Shown: one piece after another, positions 16,686 through 25,058 of the stretch | Layout of the letters: each line of letters begins with the position of its first letter | Position numbering within the stretch: position 1 is the stretch's first letter | NCBI GenBank assembly: GCA_934728355.1 | Contig: CAKVEA010000003.1 | Span: 1 to 64,000, forward strand | DNA: 64,000 nucleotides | Source: an uncultured Eubacteriales bacterium | Lineage (GTDB): Bacteria > Bacillota > Clostridia > Oscillospirales > Acutalibacteraceae | Direction: 5' to 3' | Program-made: the position numbers and the translations under genes | Notes under the pieces: generated by a model | Databases searched by the model: none | What the model was told of the DNA's origin: nothing | What the model saw: only the letters and a program-made list of their open reading frames with translations

Positions 16686-17771
16686 ATGTCTAACAGATTA
16701 TTTCAAAACATTATAAGGCAAACGATGGAAGCTATTGATAAAACCATCGGTGTTGTTGATGATTCATGTGTTATAGTTGCATGCAGTGATTCGTCGAGAA
16801 TAGGTGAAACGGTTACAGATATTAAACCGGAGTCTTTTTTATCTACGGATATTTTTACAACAGAAGGTGCAACATATAAACCTTTTGGTAGTCCTTCTTG
16901 TCCGGAATTTGCAGTTTTTGTCGCAGGAACTGATGAATCTTGCAAAAAAGATGTAATAGTTCTTTCTGTTGCTATGAATAGTGTAAAGCAACATTATGAT
17001 GATAAATATGACAAAGTCAGCTTTATAAAAAATGTTTTGCTTGATAATATCCTCCCTGGAGATGTTTATATTAAAGCAAGAGAGCTTCGTTTCAATAATG
17101 ATGTAAACAGAGTTTGCATGATAGTTAAAACAACATCTAAAACAGATGTTTCTGTTTATGAAGTTATTCAGAGCTTATTCCCGGATAAAAACAAGGACTT
17201 TGTTGTAAGCATAAATGAAACTGATATTGCTCTTGTTAAAGAAGTCGGAAAAGATTTAGAAAGTAAATCATTTGAAAAACTTGCAGCTTCCATTATCGAT
17301 ACTCTTTCAGGTGAGTACTATGTTCACAGTGTAATAGGTATAGGAACCGCTGTTTCGAATATTCGTGATTTGTCGCGTTCGTTTACCGAAGCTCAAATAG
17401 CTATTGAAGTTGGAAAAGTTTTTGATACTGAAAAAAGTGTTGTTCCTTATGATAATTTAGGTATAGCAAGACTTGTTTACCAGCTTCCTACAACTCTTTG
17501 TGAAACATTTTTGAAAGAAGTATTCAAAAAGGGATCTGTAGAAGCAATGGATCGTGAAACACTTTTCACTATTCAAAAATTCTTTGAAAATAATTTGAAC
17601 GTTTCTGAAACTTCACGTAAACTCTTTGTACACCGTAATACCTTAGTTTACAGGCTTGAAAAAATAAAGAAAATTACAGGTCTTGACCTTCGTGAATTTG
17701 AAGATGCCATTGTTTTCAAGGTAGCTTTGATGGTTAAAAAGTACCTTATGTCAAACCCTGTTAAATTTTAG
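16686..17771 (+). CDS. PucR/CdaR-family helix-turn-helix regulator
   Basis: 361 residues. The N-terminal two thirds is a sensory region (with DKTIGVVDDSCVIVACSD near the start); the C-terminal 60 residues are the PucR-type helix-turn-helix, FFENNLNVSETSRKLFVHRN then TLVYRLEKIKKITGLDLREF. Family members sense sugar diacids, purines or amino acids; the ligand here is unknown. It lies upstream of ftsEX but is separated from them by a terminator, so it is probably a separate transcript. Confidence 0.82.
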   Translation: MSNRLFQNIIRQTMEAIDKTIGVVDDSCVIVACSDSSRIGETVTDIKPESFLSTDIFTTEGATYKPFGSPSCPEFAVFVAGTDESCKKDVIVLSVAMNSVKQHYDDKYDKVSFIKNVLLDNILPGDVYIKARELRFNNDVNRVCMIVKTTSKTDVSVYEVIQSLFPDKNKDFVVSINETDIALVKEVGKDLESKSFEKLAASIIDTLSGEYYVHSVIGIGTAVSNIRDLSRSFTEAQIAIEVGKVFDTEKSVVPYDNLGIARLVYQLPTTLCETFLKEVFKKGSVEAMDRETLFTIQKFFENNLNVSETSRKLFVHRNTLVYRLEKIKKITGLDLREFEDAIVFKVALMVKKYLMSNPVKF

Positions 17772-17888
17772 AAGTTGATTTTTATAGAGTAGTGTTGTAA
17801 AATGCTTTTCGTAAGGTGATACATATAGACTTATGAGAAACTTTGCCGGCATATAACGGCACTTTATACGTGGCCATAGTTTTTTGTG

Positions 17889-17933
17889 ATGTGTTACCTG
17901 GAATTTTTTGTTGGGTAACACATTAATTTTTTA
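17889..17933 (+). terminator. Hairpin between the regulator and ftsE
   Basis: Perfect ten-base stem (ATGTGTTACC with GGTAACACAT) with a 15-base loop and T-rich tail, only about 20 bp before ftsE. It could end the upstream transcript or act as an attenuator of ftsEX. The preceding 17790-17880 also has a small GC-rich hairpin (TGCCG/CGGCA near 17843-17861). Confidence 0.65.
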
Positions 17934-17951
17934 GTATAGATGGGTGAGATG

Positions 17952-18629
17952 ATGATAGAGTTTAGAAATGTTGTTAAATTTTATGACAAAAATACTAAAG
18001 CACTAAATGGTCTGACTTTAACTATTCCTACAGGGCAATTTGTTTTTATTGTCGGTGCTTCCGGGTCGGGTAAAAGTACGATGATTAAAATTTTAACTAA
18101 AGAAGAAGAGCCGACTACCGGCAGGGTTATTGTGGATGGACAAGACTTGTCTTTGATAAAAAGGAAAAATGTTCCTTATTATCGTAGAAGTTTAGGAGTT
18201 GTATTTCAGGACTTTAGGCTTCTTGAAAAAATGACAGTGTTTGAAAATGTGGCTTTTGCTATGCATGTTATAGGTGCGAATAACAAAGAAATAAAAAAGC
18301 GAGTTGATTATGTTTTAAGTTTGGTTGAACTTATGGACAAGTCCAGTAAAAAAGTTTCTGAACTTTCCGGTGGAGAAAAACAAAGAGTAGGACTTGCAAG
18401 AGCCCTTGTAAATAATCCAAGCATTTTATTGGCAGATGAGCCCACAGGAAACATTGATCCCCATATGTCTATTGAAATAGTGAATTTACTGAGACATATA
18501 AACAAATGCGGAACAACTGTTATAATGGTCACTCATGATGTATCTCTTGTTAAAATGTTTCCATTTCGTGTTGTTGAAATTTCAAAAGGCAAAGTTATAA
18601 GTACTAGAGAAAGTGGGGGTGATATTTAG
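17952..18629 (+). CDS. ftsE: Cell-division ABC ATPase FtsE
   Basis: About 225 residues from the ATG that gives the family start MIEFRNVVKFY; earlier in-frame ATGs at 17940 and 17949 overlap the GGGTGAG ribosome binding site. Walker A is GASGSGKST, signature LSGGEKQRVGLARAL, Walker B ILLADEPTG, with a Q loop VFQDFRLL. With FtsX it forms a complex that does not transport but switches murein hydrolases on at the septum or during sporulation. Its stop codon overlaps the ftsX start. Confidence 0.93.
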   Translation: MIEFRNVVKFYDKNTKALNGLTLTIPTGQFVFIVGASGSGKSTMIKILTKEEEPTTGRVIVDGQDLSLIKRKNVPYYRRSLGVVFQDFRLLEKMTVFENVAFAMHVIGANNKEIKKRVDYVLSLVELMDKSSKKVSELSGGEKQRVGLARALVNNPSILLADEPTGNIDPHMSIEIVNLLRHINKCGTTVIMVTHDVSLVKMFPFRVVEISKGKVISTRESGGDI

Positions 18630-19528
18630 TGAGATGGAGTATTATAAAGTATAATGTTCAAGAAGGACTAAAGAATGTATTTATTAACAGTTTTATGTCT
18701 TTGGCTTCAATTTCTGTTATGATATGTTGTATGATATTAACCGGAAGTGCAGTTTTGTTATCGGTTAATCTGAGTCAAATGCTTAAATCCGTTGAAAATC
18801 AAAATAGCATAACTGTTTTTTTAAAAAAAGGTGTGACATCTTCTCAAACATCGGTAATACAAAAGAAAATAGAATCAGTTCCAAATATAATGAAATGCGA
18901 ATATTATTCAAGTGATGAAGCATCGGAAAAATACAGAGAAGTTCTTGGCGGACTTTACGGCATTTTGCAAAAGGGAGGTAGTTTATTTCCGGAAGCTTTT
19001 CATATTACTATGAATGATCTTTCGCTTTATAAAGAAACAGTGAAAAATTTAAAAGCTATTGAAGGTGTAGATTCTATAAGCGATAGAAGTGAAACTGCTC
19101 AAAAGCTTTCTGATTTAAGCAAACTTATTTCCGTTTCAGGATTATGGACAGTTATTTCTTTAGGCATTATTTCACTTTTCATAATAATAAATACTATAAA
19201 ATTAACTATTTATAGTCGGAGAGTTGAAATAAGTATAATGAAATCTGTCGGTGCAACAAATTCATTTATAAGAGCTCCATTTATAGTTGAGGGCATAATT
19301 ATAGGGCTAATGGCAGCTTTTATTTCCAGTGCTGTGCTTGCACTTGCGTATAAAAGCTTTATGGATGTAATAAGCTCAATAATAAGTTTTGAAGGCATGT
19401 ATGTAAAAAATATTTTTGAAATTGTTTTGGTAAGTTTTATTGTGGCCGGATTGTTTTTTGGAATAGTTGGCAGTTTGGTATCTATAAGACGTTATTTAAA
19501 AAAAGAAGGTGTTAATTTTGCAATATAA
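18629..19528 (+). CDS. ftsX: Cell-division membrane protein FtsX
   Basis: 299 residues starting with GTG that overlaps the ftsE stop by one base. Four membrane segments: one near 20-45, then an extracellular domain (about 50-165), then three at about 170-195, 220-245 and 265-290, the standard FtsX layout. The extracellular loop is where murein hydrolases dock. The partner hydrolase is the next gene. Confidence 0.92.
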   Translation: MRWSIIKYNVQEGLKNVFINSFMSLASISVMICCMILTGSAVLLSVNLSQMLKSVENQNSITVFLKKGVTSSQTSVIQKKIESVPNIMKCEYYSSDEASEKYREVLGGLYGILQKGGSLFPEAFHITMNDLSLYKETVKNLKAIEGVDSISDRSETAQKLSDLSKLISVSGLWTVISLGIISLFIIINTIKLTIYSRRVEISIMKSVGATNSFIRAPFIVEGIIIGLMAAFISSAVLALAYKSFMDVISSIISFEGMYVKNIFEIVLVSFIVAGLFFGIVGSLVSIRRYLKKEGVNFAI

Positions 19529-20762
19529 AAACAGATTTAAAATATTACTTTCTTCTGCAACTGTGATTTCTATGCTTTTTGCTTGTTCTTATACTCCAGG
19601 AACTTTTTCTTTAAATGTTGAAGAAAAGAAAAAGATTAAAAATCATTTGCAAACTAAATCCGAAGAGCTCAGAAAAGAATTGATTTCCACTCAGAAAAAT
19701 ATAGAGGAAGAAACAAAAAACAAAGAAAAACTTGATGCTCAAATAAAAGAAGTAGAAGAAAAAATCGACAAATCTAATGAGTACATAAATAATTTGAGAC
19801 AACAAATTGTATCTATTGAAGAACATATTAAAGAAATTGAAGAAGATATTGACAAAAAAGCCGAACTTTTAAAAGAAGCACTTGTTCTTATGTATAAAGC
19901 AGGAGATGCTACTACTATAGATATAGTTTTAGGATCTAAAAATTTTAAGGATTTCCTTGAAAAAAGTGATATAGTTAAATCCGTTAGCGATAAAATAGAA
20001 GAAATCATTAATGCACTTAATGAGAAATCAGCTGAGCTTTCAGAAGAAAAAAACAGTTTGGATGAAACAAAGAAAAAACAAGAAGAAGAAAATAAAATTT
20101 TGGAAGAAAATAAAATCGAACTTGAAGATTTAATTAAAAAAAGTGATGAGCTTTTAGAAAATTATAAAAATGAAAAAGAAAATGCTGAAAAACAAATTGA
20201 AGAAACTGACGAAGATATAAAAGCAGTTGAAAAATTAATAAATGAATATTACTCTGAACAAAGAAGAAAAGAAGAAGAAAAGAGAAGTAAAAATAAGGGA
20301 CAACCCCAAAAACCTATTGAAGATTCATCTGAGGTTGTAGCAAATCAAGGAGATTATGAATGGCCTGTTCCGGGATTTACAAATATTACTTCAGGATTTG
20401 GAGACAGAAATGGCAGAAGCAAACCACATGGAGCAATAGATATAGGCAGAACAAATGGTAAAAGTATTTATGGAGCAAATGTTGTGGCGGCAGGGTCTGG
20501 AATAGTAATTTCTGCGGGTGTTATAGGCGGATATGGAAACAGTGTTTTAATCGATCACGGAAATAAAGTTGTTACAAGGTATTCTCATTTAAGTAAGATT
20601 GCCGTTTCTGCGAAACAAAAAGTTTCTCGCAAACAAATAATAGGTCAAGTTGGTAGTACTGGATTTTCTACCGGTCCACATTTGGATTTTGAATTTATGG
20701 TAGACGGTGTAAAAAGAGATCCTACTAAATACGTAAAACCCAATCTGGTACCTTTATCTTAA
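19518..20762 (+). CDS. Coiled-coil M23 peptidase, FtsEX-dependent murein hydrolase (EnvC/PcsB-like)
   Basis: About 414 residues from a TTG at 19518 placed eight bases after GAAGG; a GTG at 19509 is possible. It has an N-terminal export signal ending near MLFACSYTPG, a long coiled coil (about 35-245, dense Glu/Lys heptads) and a C-terminal M23/LytM domain with GFGDRNGRSKPHGAIDIG, holding the HxxxD zinc ligands, and SHLS...STGFSTGPHLDFE with the HxH. All ligands are present. The overlap with ftsX by 11 bp and the coiled coil mark it as the hydrolase controlled by FtsEX. Confidence 0.88.
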   Translation: MQYKNRFKILLSSATVISMLFACSYTPGTFSLNVEEKKKIKNHLQTKSEELRKELISTQKNIEEETKNKEKLDAQIKEVEEKIDKSNEYINNLRQQIVSIEEHIKEIEEDIDKKAELLKEALVLMYKAGDATTIDIVLGSKNFKDFLEKSDIVKSVSDKIEEIINALNEKSAELSEEKNSLDETKKKQEEENKILEENKIELEDLIKKSDELLENYKNEKENAEKQIEETDEDIKAVEKLINEYYSEQRRKEEEKRSKNKGQPQKPIEDSSEVVANQGDYEWPVPGFTNITSGFGDRNGRSKPHGAIDIGRTNGKSIYGANVVAAGSGIVISAGVIGGYGNSVLIDHGNKVVTRYSHLSKIAVSAKQKVSRKQIIGQVGSTGFSTGPHLDFEFMVDGVKRDPTKYVKPNLVPLS

Positions 20763-20781
20763 AATACATAAAATAAATTAA

Positions 20782-20808
20782 TCCTGTAATCAGCGGTTGA
20801 TTACAGGA
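20782..20808 (+). terminator. Hairpin between the murein hydrolase and the S41 homologue
   Basis: Perfect 11-base stem (20782-20792 with 20798-20808) and five-base loop. The tail TAAAAATC is weak, so it may only partly terminate. Confidence 0.55.
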
Positions 20809-20835
20809 TAAAAATCTTATTAAGGGGGATTTACT

Positions 20836-21765
20836 TTGAAATTATTTGATAAGAAAGTATCTTTGGTAAAGGCAATTGCAGTAATGTTTGTTATTTCTTC
20901 AGGTGTTTATTCTCTTGGATATAAAATAGCTATGGATAAATTTAACTCTTTAGTTTCTTTTTCTCAAGAAAAACAAAAAATGTATGGAGATTTAAGCGAA
21001 ATAGATTACAACATAAGGAATGAATATATAGGTCAAGTCGACGAAATGAAAATTTTAGATAGTCTCTACAGGGGTTATATTTCAGGTGTTGATGATTGTA
21101 AGTTTCTGGACAAAAACCAATATGATGAATATAAAAAAGAAAATGAAAATATTCCTGCAGAAGTCTCCTGGGATAAAATAGAAGGAGTAGGGTACCTTAG
21201 ATGTAAATCTTTAGGAAAAGGCTCTGCTGACATGCTAATAGATAAATTAGAAGATTTTTTACTAAATGGAACTCATAATATTGTATTGGATTTAAGAATT
21301 TCTGAAAATGGAAATATCGATGAGGTATTTAAAATATTACAGTATATTGCTCCATCAGGAGACATAATTTATACTGTTGATAAAAATGGTAAAACGGAAG
21401 TAGCATGTAAGTCAAATGGTGAAGGAATTAATTGTAAAATTTCTGTTTTAACTAGTAAAGACTGTTCTAAATATGCAGAAATTTTAGCACTCGGTTTGAA
21501 ACATTCTTTAAATGTTAAAATTGTAGGTGAAAATACAAAAGGAAATTTCGAAAGAGAAAAAGTGACTTTGATTTCTGAAAATTCAGTAATAATTTTTCCG
21601 GATGCTAAATATATTACTTCTACAGAAGATTTAGATAAAAAAGGTATTTCGCCTGATAAATTTGTAGAACTTTCAGAAGAAAATGCTTTACTTCTGAAAG
21701 AAGAAAAACTTCCGTACACAGAAGATAATCAACTTCAAAGTGCAATTGATTCACTTAAAGAATAA
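20836..21765 (+). CDS. Inactive S41 (C-terminal processing) peptidase homologue
   Basis: 309 residues with an N-terminal membrane segment (about 12-30), a short helical region and the S41 fold (about 110-290). The core strands are clear: IVLDLRISENGNIDEV (normally DLRxNPGG) and ISVLTSKDCSKYAEILALGL, then VKIVGENTKGNFE. Aligned with E. coli Prc, the catalytic serine (SASASE) is replaced by lysine in CSKYAE, and the catalytic lysine (TFGKG) by asparagine in TKGNF. No PDZ domain is visible. It sits where active ctpA usually follows ftsEX and the M23 gene, so it looks like a decayed or repurposed protease. It may still bind peptides. Confidence 0.75.
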   Translation: MKLFDKKVSLVKAIAVMFVISSGVYSLGYKIAMDKFNSLVSFSQEKQKMYGDLSEIDYNIRNEYIGQVDEMKILDSLYRGYISGVDDCKFLDKNQYDEYKKENENIPAEVSWDKIEGVGYLRCKSLGKGSADMLIDKLEDFLLNGTHNIVLDLRISENGNIDEVFKILQYIAPSGDIIYTVDKNGKTEVACKSNGEGINCKISVLTSKDCSKYAEILALGLKHSLNVKIVGENTKGNFEREKVTLISENSVIIFPDAKYITSTEDLDKKGISPDKFVELSEENALLLKEEKLPYTEDNQLQSAIDSLKE

Positions 21766-21783
21766 TGGTGGTGAAAATAAAAA

Positions 21784-22473
21784 ATGTTTAAAAATATAAT
21801 AGATAAAATCTTGGATCTTATTTATCCTAATAAATGTGTTCTTTGCAATAAAGAAATAGTGAAACGGAAAGATTATTTATGTAAAAAATGCAGTAAAGCT
21901 TTAAATTTAAACGGAAAATCCTTTTATATTGAATCAGATGGAAATAGAGGTATAAAATGTCTTTCTGCATTTGAATATTCTGGCGATATAAAAAGTGCTA
22001 TTTGGAGATTTAAATTTAAAGGGTATAAAAATTACTCTGAATTTTTTGCCAACATAATGTCTGAAGAAATTCAAAGTAAATTCAAGGATATAAAATTTGA
22101 TTTTATTTGTTTTGTTCCTCTAAGAAAGGAAAGAAAAAGAAATAGAGGATATAACCAGTCTCAATGTATTGCAGAAGGAATTTCTGCTAGAACAAATATT
22201 CCTTGTAAAGATGCACTTGTTAAAATAAAAAATAATCATGTTCAACATGAGCTTGATCTCGCAAGCAGAAAAGAAAATGTGAAAGGTGTTTATGAAGTCA
22301 ATAAAAATTGTAATGTAAAAGGAAAAATCATTCTTCTTTGCGATGATATTGTAACAAGTGGAAATACTTTGAGTGAATGTGCAAAAATTCTTCTTGAAGC
22401 CGGTGCACAAAAAGTATACTGTATTACTATAGCTTACATTCCTAAACGAGTGTTTTCAAATAAGAATCAATAA
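21784..22473 (+). CDS. comFC: ComFC-like phosphoribosyltransferase-fold protein
   Basis: 229 residues. An N-terminal zinc-binding pair of CxxC motifs (CVLCNKE and CKKC, about 17-40) is followed by a PRT fold with FVPLRKERKRNRGYNQSQ and the PRPP loop ILLCDDIVTSGNTLSECA. ComFC helps with single-strand DNA uptake in competent cells, but close homologues occur in non-competent species. Its last 32 bp overlap the 3' end of prfB on the other strand. Confidence 0.85.
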   Translation: MFKNIIDKILDLIYPNKCVLCNKEIVKRKDYLCKKCSKALNLNGKSFYIESDGNRGIKCLSAFEYSGDIKSAIWRFKFKGYKNYSEFFANIMSEEIQSKFKDIKFDFICFVPLRKERKRNRGYNQSQCIAEGISARTNIPCKDALVKIKNNHVQHELDLASRKENVKGVYEVNKNCNVKGKIILLCDDIVTSGNTLSECAKILLEAGAQKVYCITIAYIPKRVFSNKNQ

Positions 22474-23542
22474 AACCGTCTATATTTCCGTCCATAACAG
22501 ACTCAACGTTTCCGTTTTCAAATCCGGTCCGATGATCTTTTACAAGTGTATAAGGCATAAATGTATATGAGCGTATTTGCGACCCCCATGCAATTTCTTT
22601 TTGAATACCTTTAATATCTTCTATTTTTTCCAATTTTTCTCTTTCTTTTATCTCTAAAAGTTTTGATTTAAGAATTTTCATTGCAGTGTCTCTATTTTGA
22701 AATTGACTTCTTTCGTTTTGACAAGCAACTACTAACCCCGTGGGAATATGAGTTAGTCTTACAGCGGAAGAAGTTTTGTTTACGTGCTGACCTCCTGCTC
22801 CGCTTGCTCTGTAGACATCCATTTTTATGTCTTCGGGGTCGATTTCTATTTTAATATCATCGTTTATTTCAGGAATAACTTCTATTGAAGCAAAAGAGGT
22901 ATGTCTTCTTCCGGAAGCATCAAAAGGTGAAATTCTTACAAGCCTGTGAACACCGTTTTCTCCCTTTAGAAATCCGTAGGCATTAGTACCTTCTATTAAT
23001 ATTGAAGCACTTTTTATTCCTGCTTCTTCTCCATTCAAGCAATCAAGCATTTTTATTTTGTAATTATGTTTTTCAGCCCATCTGGAGTACATTCTAAGTA
23101 GCATCTCTACCCAATCTTGGGCCTCTGTTCCGCCTGCTCCGGAATGTAAAGTCATAATTGCGTTTTGAGAATCATATTCACCACATAAAAGTGTTGAAAG
23201 AGTTTGATTTTCTATGTCTTTATTTAAAGATTTAAGTTTTGATTGAATTTCATTTAAGTATGATTCATCATTTTCTTCTATTGAAAGTTCTATTAAAACT
23301 TCTAATTCTTCAAAATTGCTGCTAAGTGAAGTATAATTTTTTACTTTTGAACTTAAAATTTTTATTTGAGAAAGAATTTTTTTAGAGTTACTTCCGTCTG
23401 ACCAAAAATTAGGGTCAGATGTTTTCTTTTCTAAAATTTCCAAACTCTTTTTGGATTCTTCGATTTTAAGTGCTTCTTTAAGAGACTCTAATTTAGGTTT
23501 TATTTTAATAAGTTCTAAACGTGCTTCTTCCAGCTGTAAAAT
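22442..23542 (-). CDS. prfB: Peptide chain release factor 2, with an apparent ATT start
   Basis: RF2 reads UGA and UAA stop codons. The motifs are RISPFDASGRRH (stop recognition) and the catalytic GAGGQHVNKTSSA. The first ATG-like codon in frame (TTG at 23443) would delete the first 33 residues, yet the frame stays open upstream and aligns with B. subtilis RF2 to its start (LQLEEARLEL against MELSEIRAEL). The codon at that position is ATT (23542-23540), six bases after AGAGGTGA; an in-frame TGA lies just upstream. This gives 366 residues, the usual RF2 length. There is no internal UGA frameshift: the place where it normally occurs reads LKEALKIEE uninterrupted. A CTG at 23533-23531 is the only other option. 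Confidence 0.85.
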   Translation of the reverse strand: MLQLEEARLELIKIKPKLESLKEALKIEESKKSLEILEKKTSDPNFWSDGSNSKKILSQIKILSSKVKNYTSLSSNFEELEVLIELSIEENDESYLNEIQSKLKSLNKDIENQTLSTLLCGEYDSQNAIMTLHSGAGGTEAQDWVEMLLRMYSRWAEKHNYKIKMLDCLNGEEAGIKSASILIEGTNAYGFLKGENGVHRLVRISPFDASGRRHTSFASIEVIPEINDDIKIEIDPEDIKMDVYRASGAGGQHVNKTSSAVRLTHIPTGLVVACQNERSQFQNRDTAMKILKSKLLEIKEREKLEKIEDIKGIQKEIAWGSQIRSYTFMPYTLVKDHRTGFENGNVESVMDGNIDGFIDSYLKTLV

Positions 23543-23570
23543 TTCAAGTCACCTCTTAAATCAAATTAGA

Positions 23571-24104
23571 TTATTCTTTTTCAAATTTTTTTTTATATGA
23601 TTCAATTGCATTTTTTATAGTTTCAACTGCAAATTCCCTTGTCATTATATCTTCAACTGTTGTGGATTTGTTTTCAAGCATTTTATAAACGCTGAAGAAG
23701 TGTTTCATCTCTTCAAATATATGAGGAGAAAGTTCAGAAACATCACGATATCTATTATATGTCGGATCGTCTTTCGGTATAGCAATAATTTTTTCATCAT
23801 TACTTCCTGAATCTATCATGGTTATCATTCCGATAGGGTAGCATTTAACTAAAGTCATAGGATAAATATGTTCCGAACACAGTACCAAGACGTCGAGAGG
23901 GTCTCCGTCGCTTGCAAATGTTTTTGGAATGAAACCATAGTTTGCAGGATACTGAGTTGATGTGTATAGAATTCTATCTAGTTTAAGCATACCTGTTTCT
24001 TTATCGAGTTCGTATTTAACTTTGCTTCCTTTTGGTATTTCAACAACTGCCATAAATTCCTCAGGGGTTATTCTTTCTGAATTGATATCATGCCAAATAT
24101 TCAT
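23571..24104 (-). CDS. ppa: Inorganic pyrophosphatase, family I
   Basis: 177 residues. It hydrolyses pyrophosphate to phosphate and so drives biosynthetic reactions. The magnesium-binding signature DGDPLDVLV is present, as are GSKVKYELDKETG and YPANYGFIPKT of the active site, and DDPTYNRY. Soluble family I is typical of many Clostridia of gut origin. It follows folD with one base between them, so the two are cotranscribed. Confidence 0.93.
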   Translation of the reverse strand: MNIWHDINSERITPEEFMAVVEIPKGSKVKYELDKETGMLKLDRILYTSTQYPANYGFIPKTFASDGDPLDVLVLCSEHIYPMTLVKCYPIGMITMIDSGSNDEKIIAIPKDDPTYNRYRDVSELSPHIFEEMKHFFSVYKMLENKSTTVEDIMTREFAVETIKNAIESYKKKFEKE

Positions 24105-24105
24105 T

Positions 24106-24966
24106 TTAAATCTCCTTCAATTTTATTTTTTCTTGTACTTTTGCCGCTTTTACGGTATTTTTCATTAACATTGCAACTGTTAACGGCCCAACGCCTCCCG
24201 GAACGGGGGTTATATATGAGCAAATAGAACTAACATTTTCAAAATCCACATCTCCGCAAAGATTTCCGTTTTGGTCTCTGTTTATCCCAACGTCTATAAC
24301 TACAACTCCTTCTTTTAGCATATCTTTTAACAGAAATTTCGGTTTTCCGACTGCACAAATAATTATATCTGAAATTTTGCAAAGCTCCTTTAGATTTTTT
24401 GTTTTGCTATGACATATAGTTACAGTTGCATCATTTTGTAGCAAAAGTATAGCAAGCGGCTTTCCTACTATACCACTTCTTCCTATTACTGTGCAATGCT
24501 TTCCTTGTAAATTTATTTTTTCATGCTTTAAAATTTCAATTATTCCCGCAGGAGTGCATGGAATTAATTCGCTGGTTCCTTGCATTAATTTTCCTATGTT
24601 TATTTGTGTAAAAGCATCTACATCTTTTGTAGGATTTATGCTATTACAAATCTTTTCTTTTTCTAAGTGTGCAGGTAATGGAAGTTGCACTAAAATTCCC
24701 GATGTATTTTGATCTTCATTAAGCTTTAAAATTAAATTTATTATTTCTTCTTGACTCACATTTTCAGGCAAAGCATACTCTTTTGAATGTATTCCTATTT
24801 TACTGCACGCACTTTTTTTATTTTTTATGTATGTTTTCGAAGCTTGATTGTTTCCTACAGAAATAACAGCCAAACCAGGTGAAATACCGATTTCCTTTAA
24901 ATTTAATACTTCTTTTTTTAAATCCTCAAGTATTTCGTTTGCTATTTCCTTTCCATTTATTTTCAT
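24106..24966 (-). CDS. folD: Methylenetetrahydrofolate dehydrogenase/cyclohydrolase FolD
   Basis: 286 residues. It interconverts 5,10-methylene- and 10-formyl-tetrahydrofolate for purine and formyl-methionine synthesis. Active-site motif SKTYIKNKKSACSKIGI with the catalytic lysine, the folate motif GILVQLPLPAHL, the NADP site GRSGIVGKPLA and the C-terminal TPVPGGVGPLTVAML are all intact. Length is normal. Confidence 0.94.
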   Translation of the reverse strand: MKINGKEIANEILEDLKKEVLNLKEIGISPGLAVISVGNNQASKTYIKNKKSACSKIGIHSKEYALPENVSQEEIINLILKLNEDQNTSGILVQLPLPAHLEKEKICNSINPTKDVDAFTQINIGKLMQGTSELIPCTPAGIIEILKHEKINLQGKHCTVIGRSGIVGKPLAILLLQNDATVTICHSKTKNLKELCKISDIIICAVGKPKFLLKDMLKEGVVVIDVGINRDQNGNLCGDVDFENVSSICSYITPVPGGVGPLTVAMLMKNTVKAAKVQEKIKLKEI

Positions 24967-25058
24967 TTATATTTCACTTTCCTTGATTTAAATCTGATTA
25001 GCACGTAAAATATAAGCGCTTTGAAAAATATTATATCATATATTGGAGGATTTTAAAA

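Noticed and set aside
23440..23560. Programmed frameshift at the prfB start (TTG at about 23547 reading ten codons)
   Set aside because: That short frame ends in TAG, not UGA, and would need a shift in the wrong direction to enter prfB.
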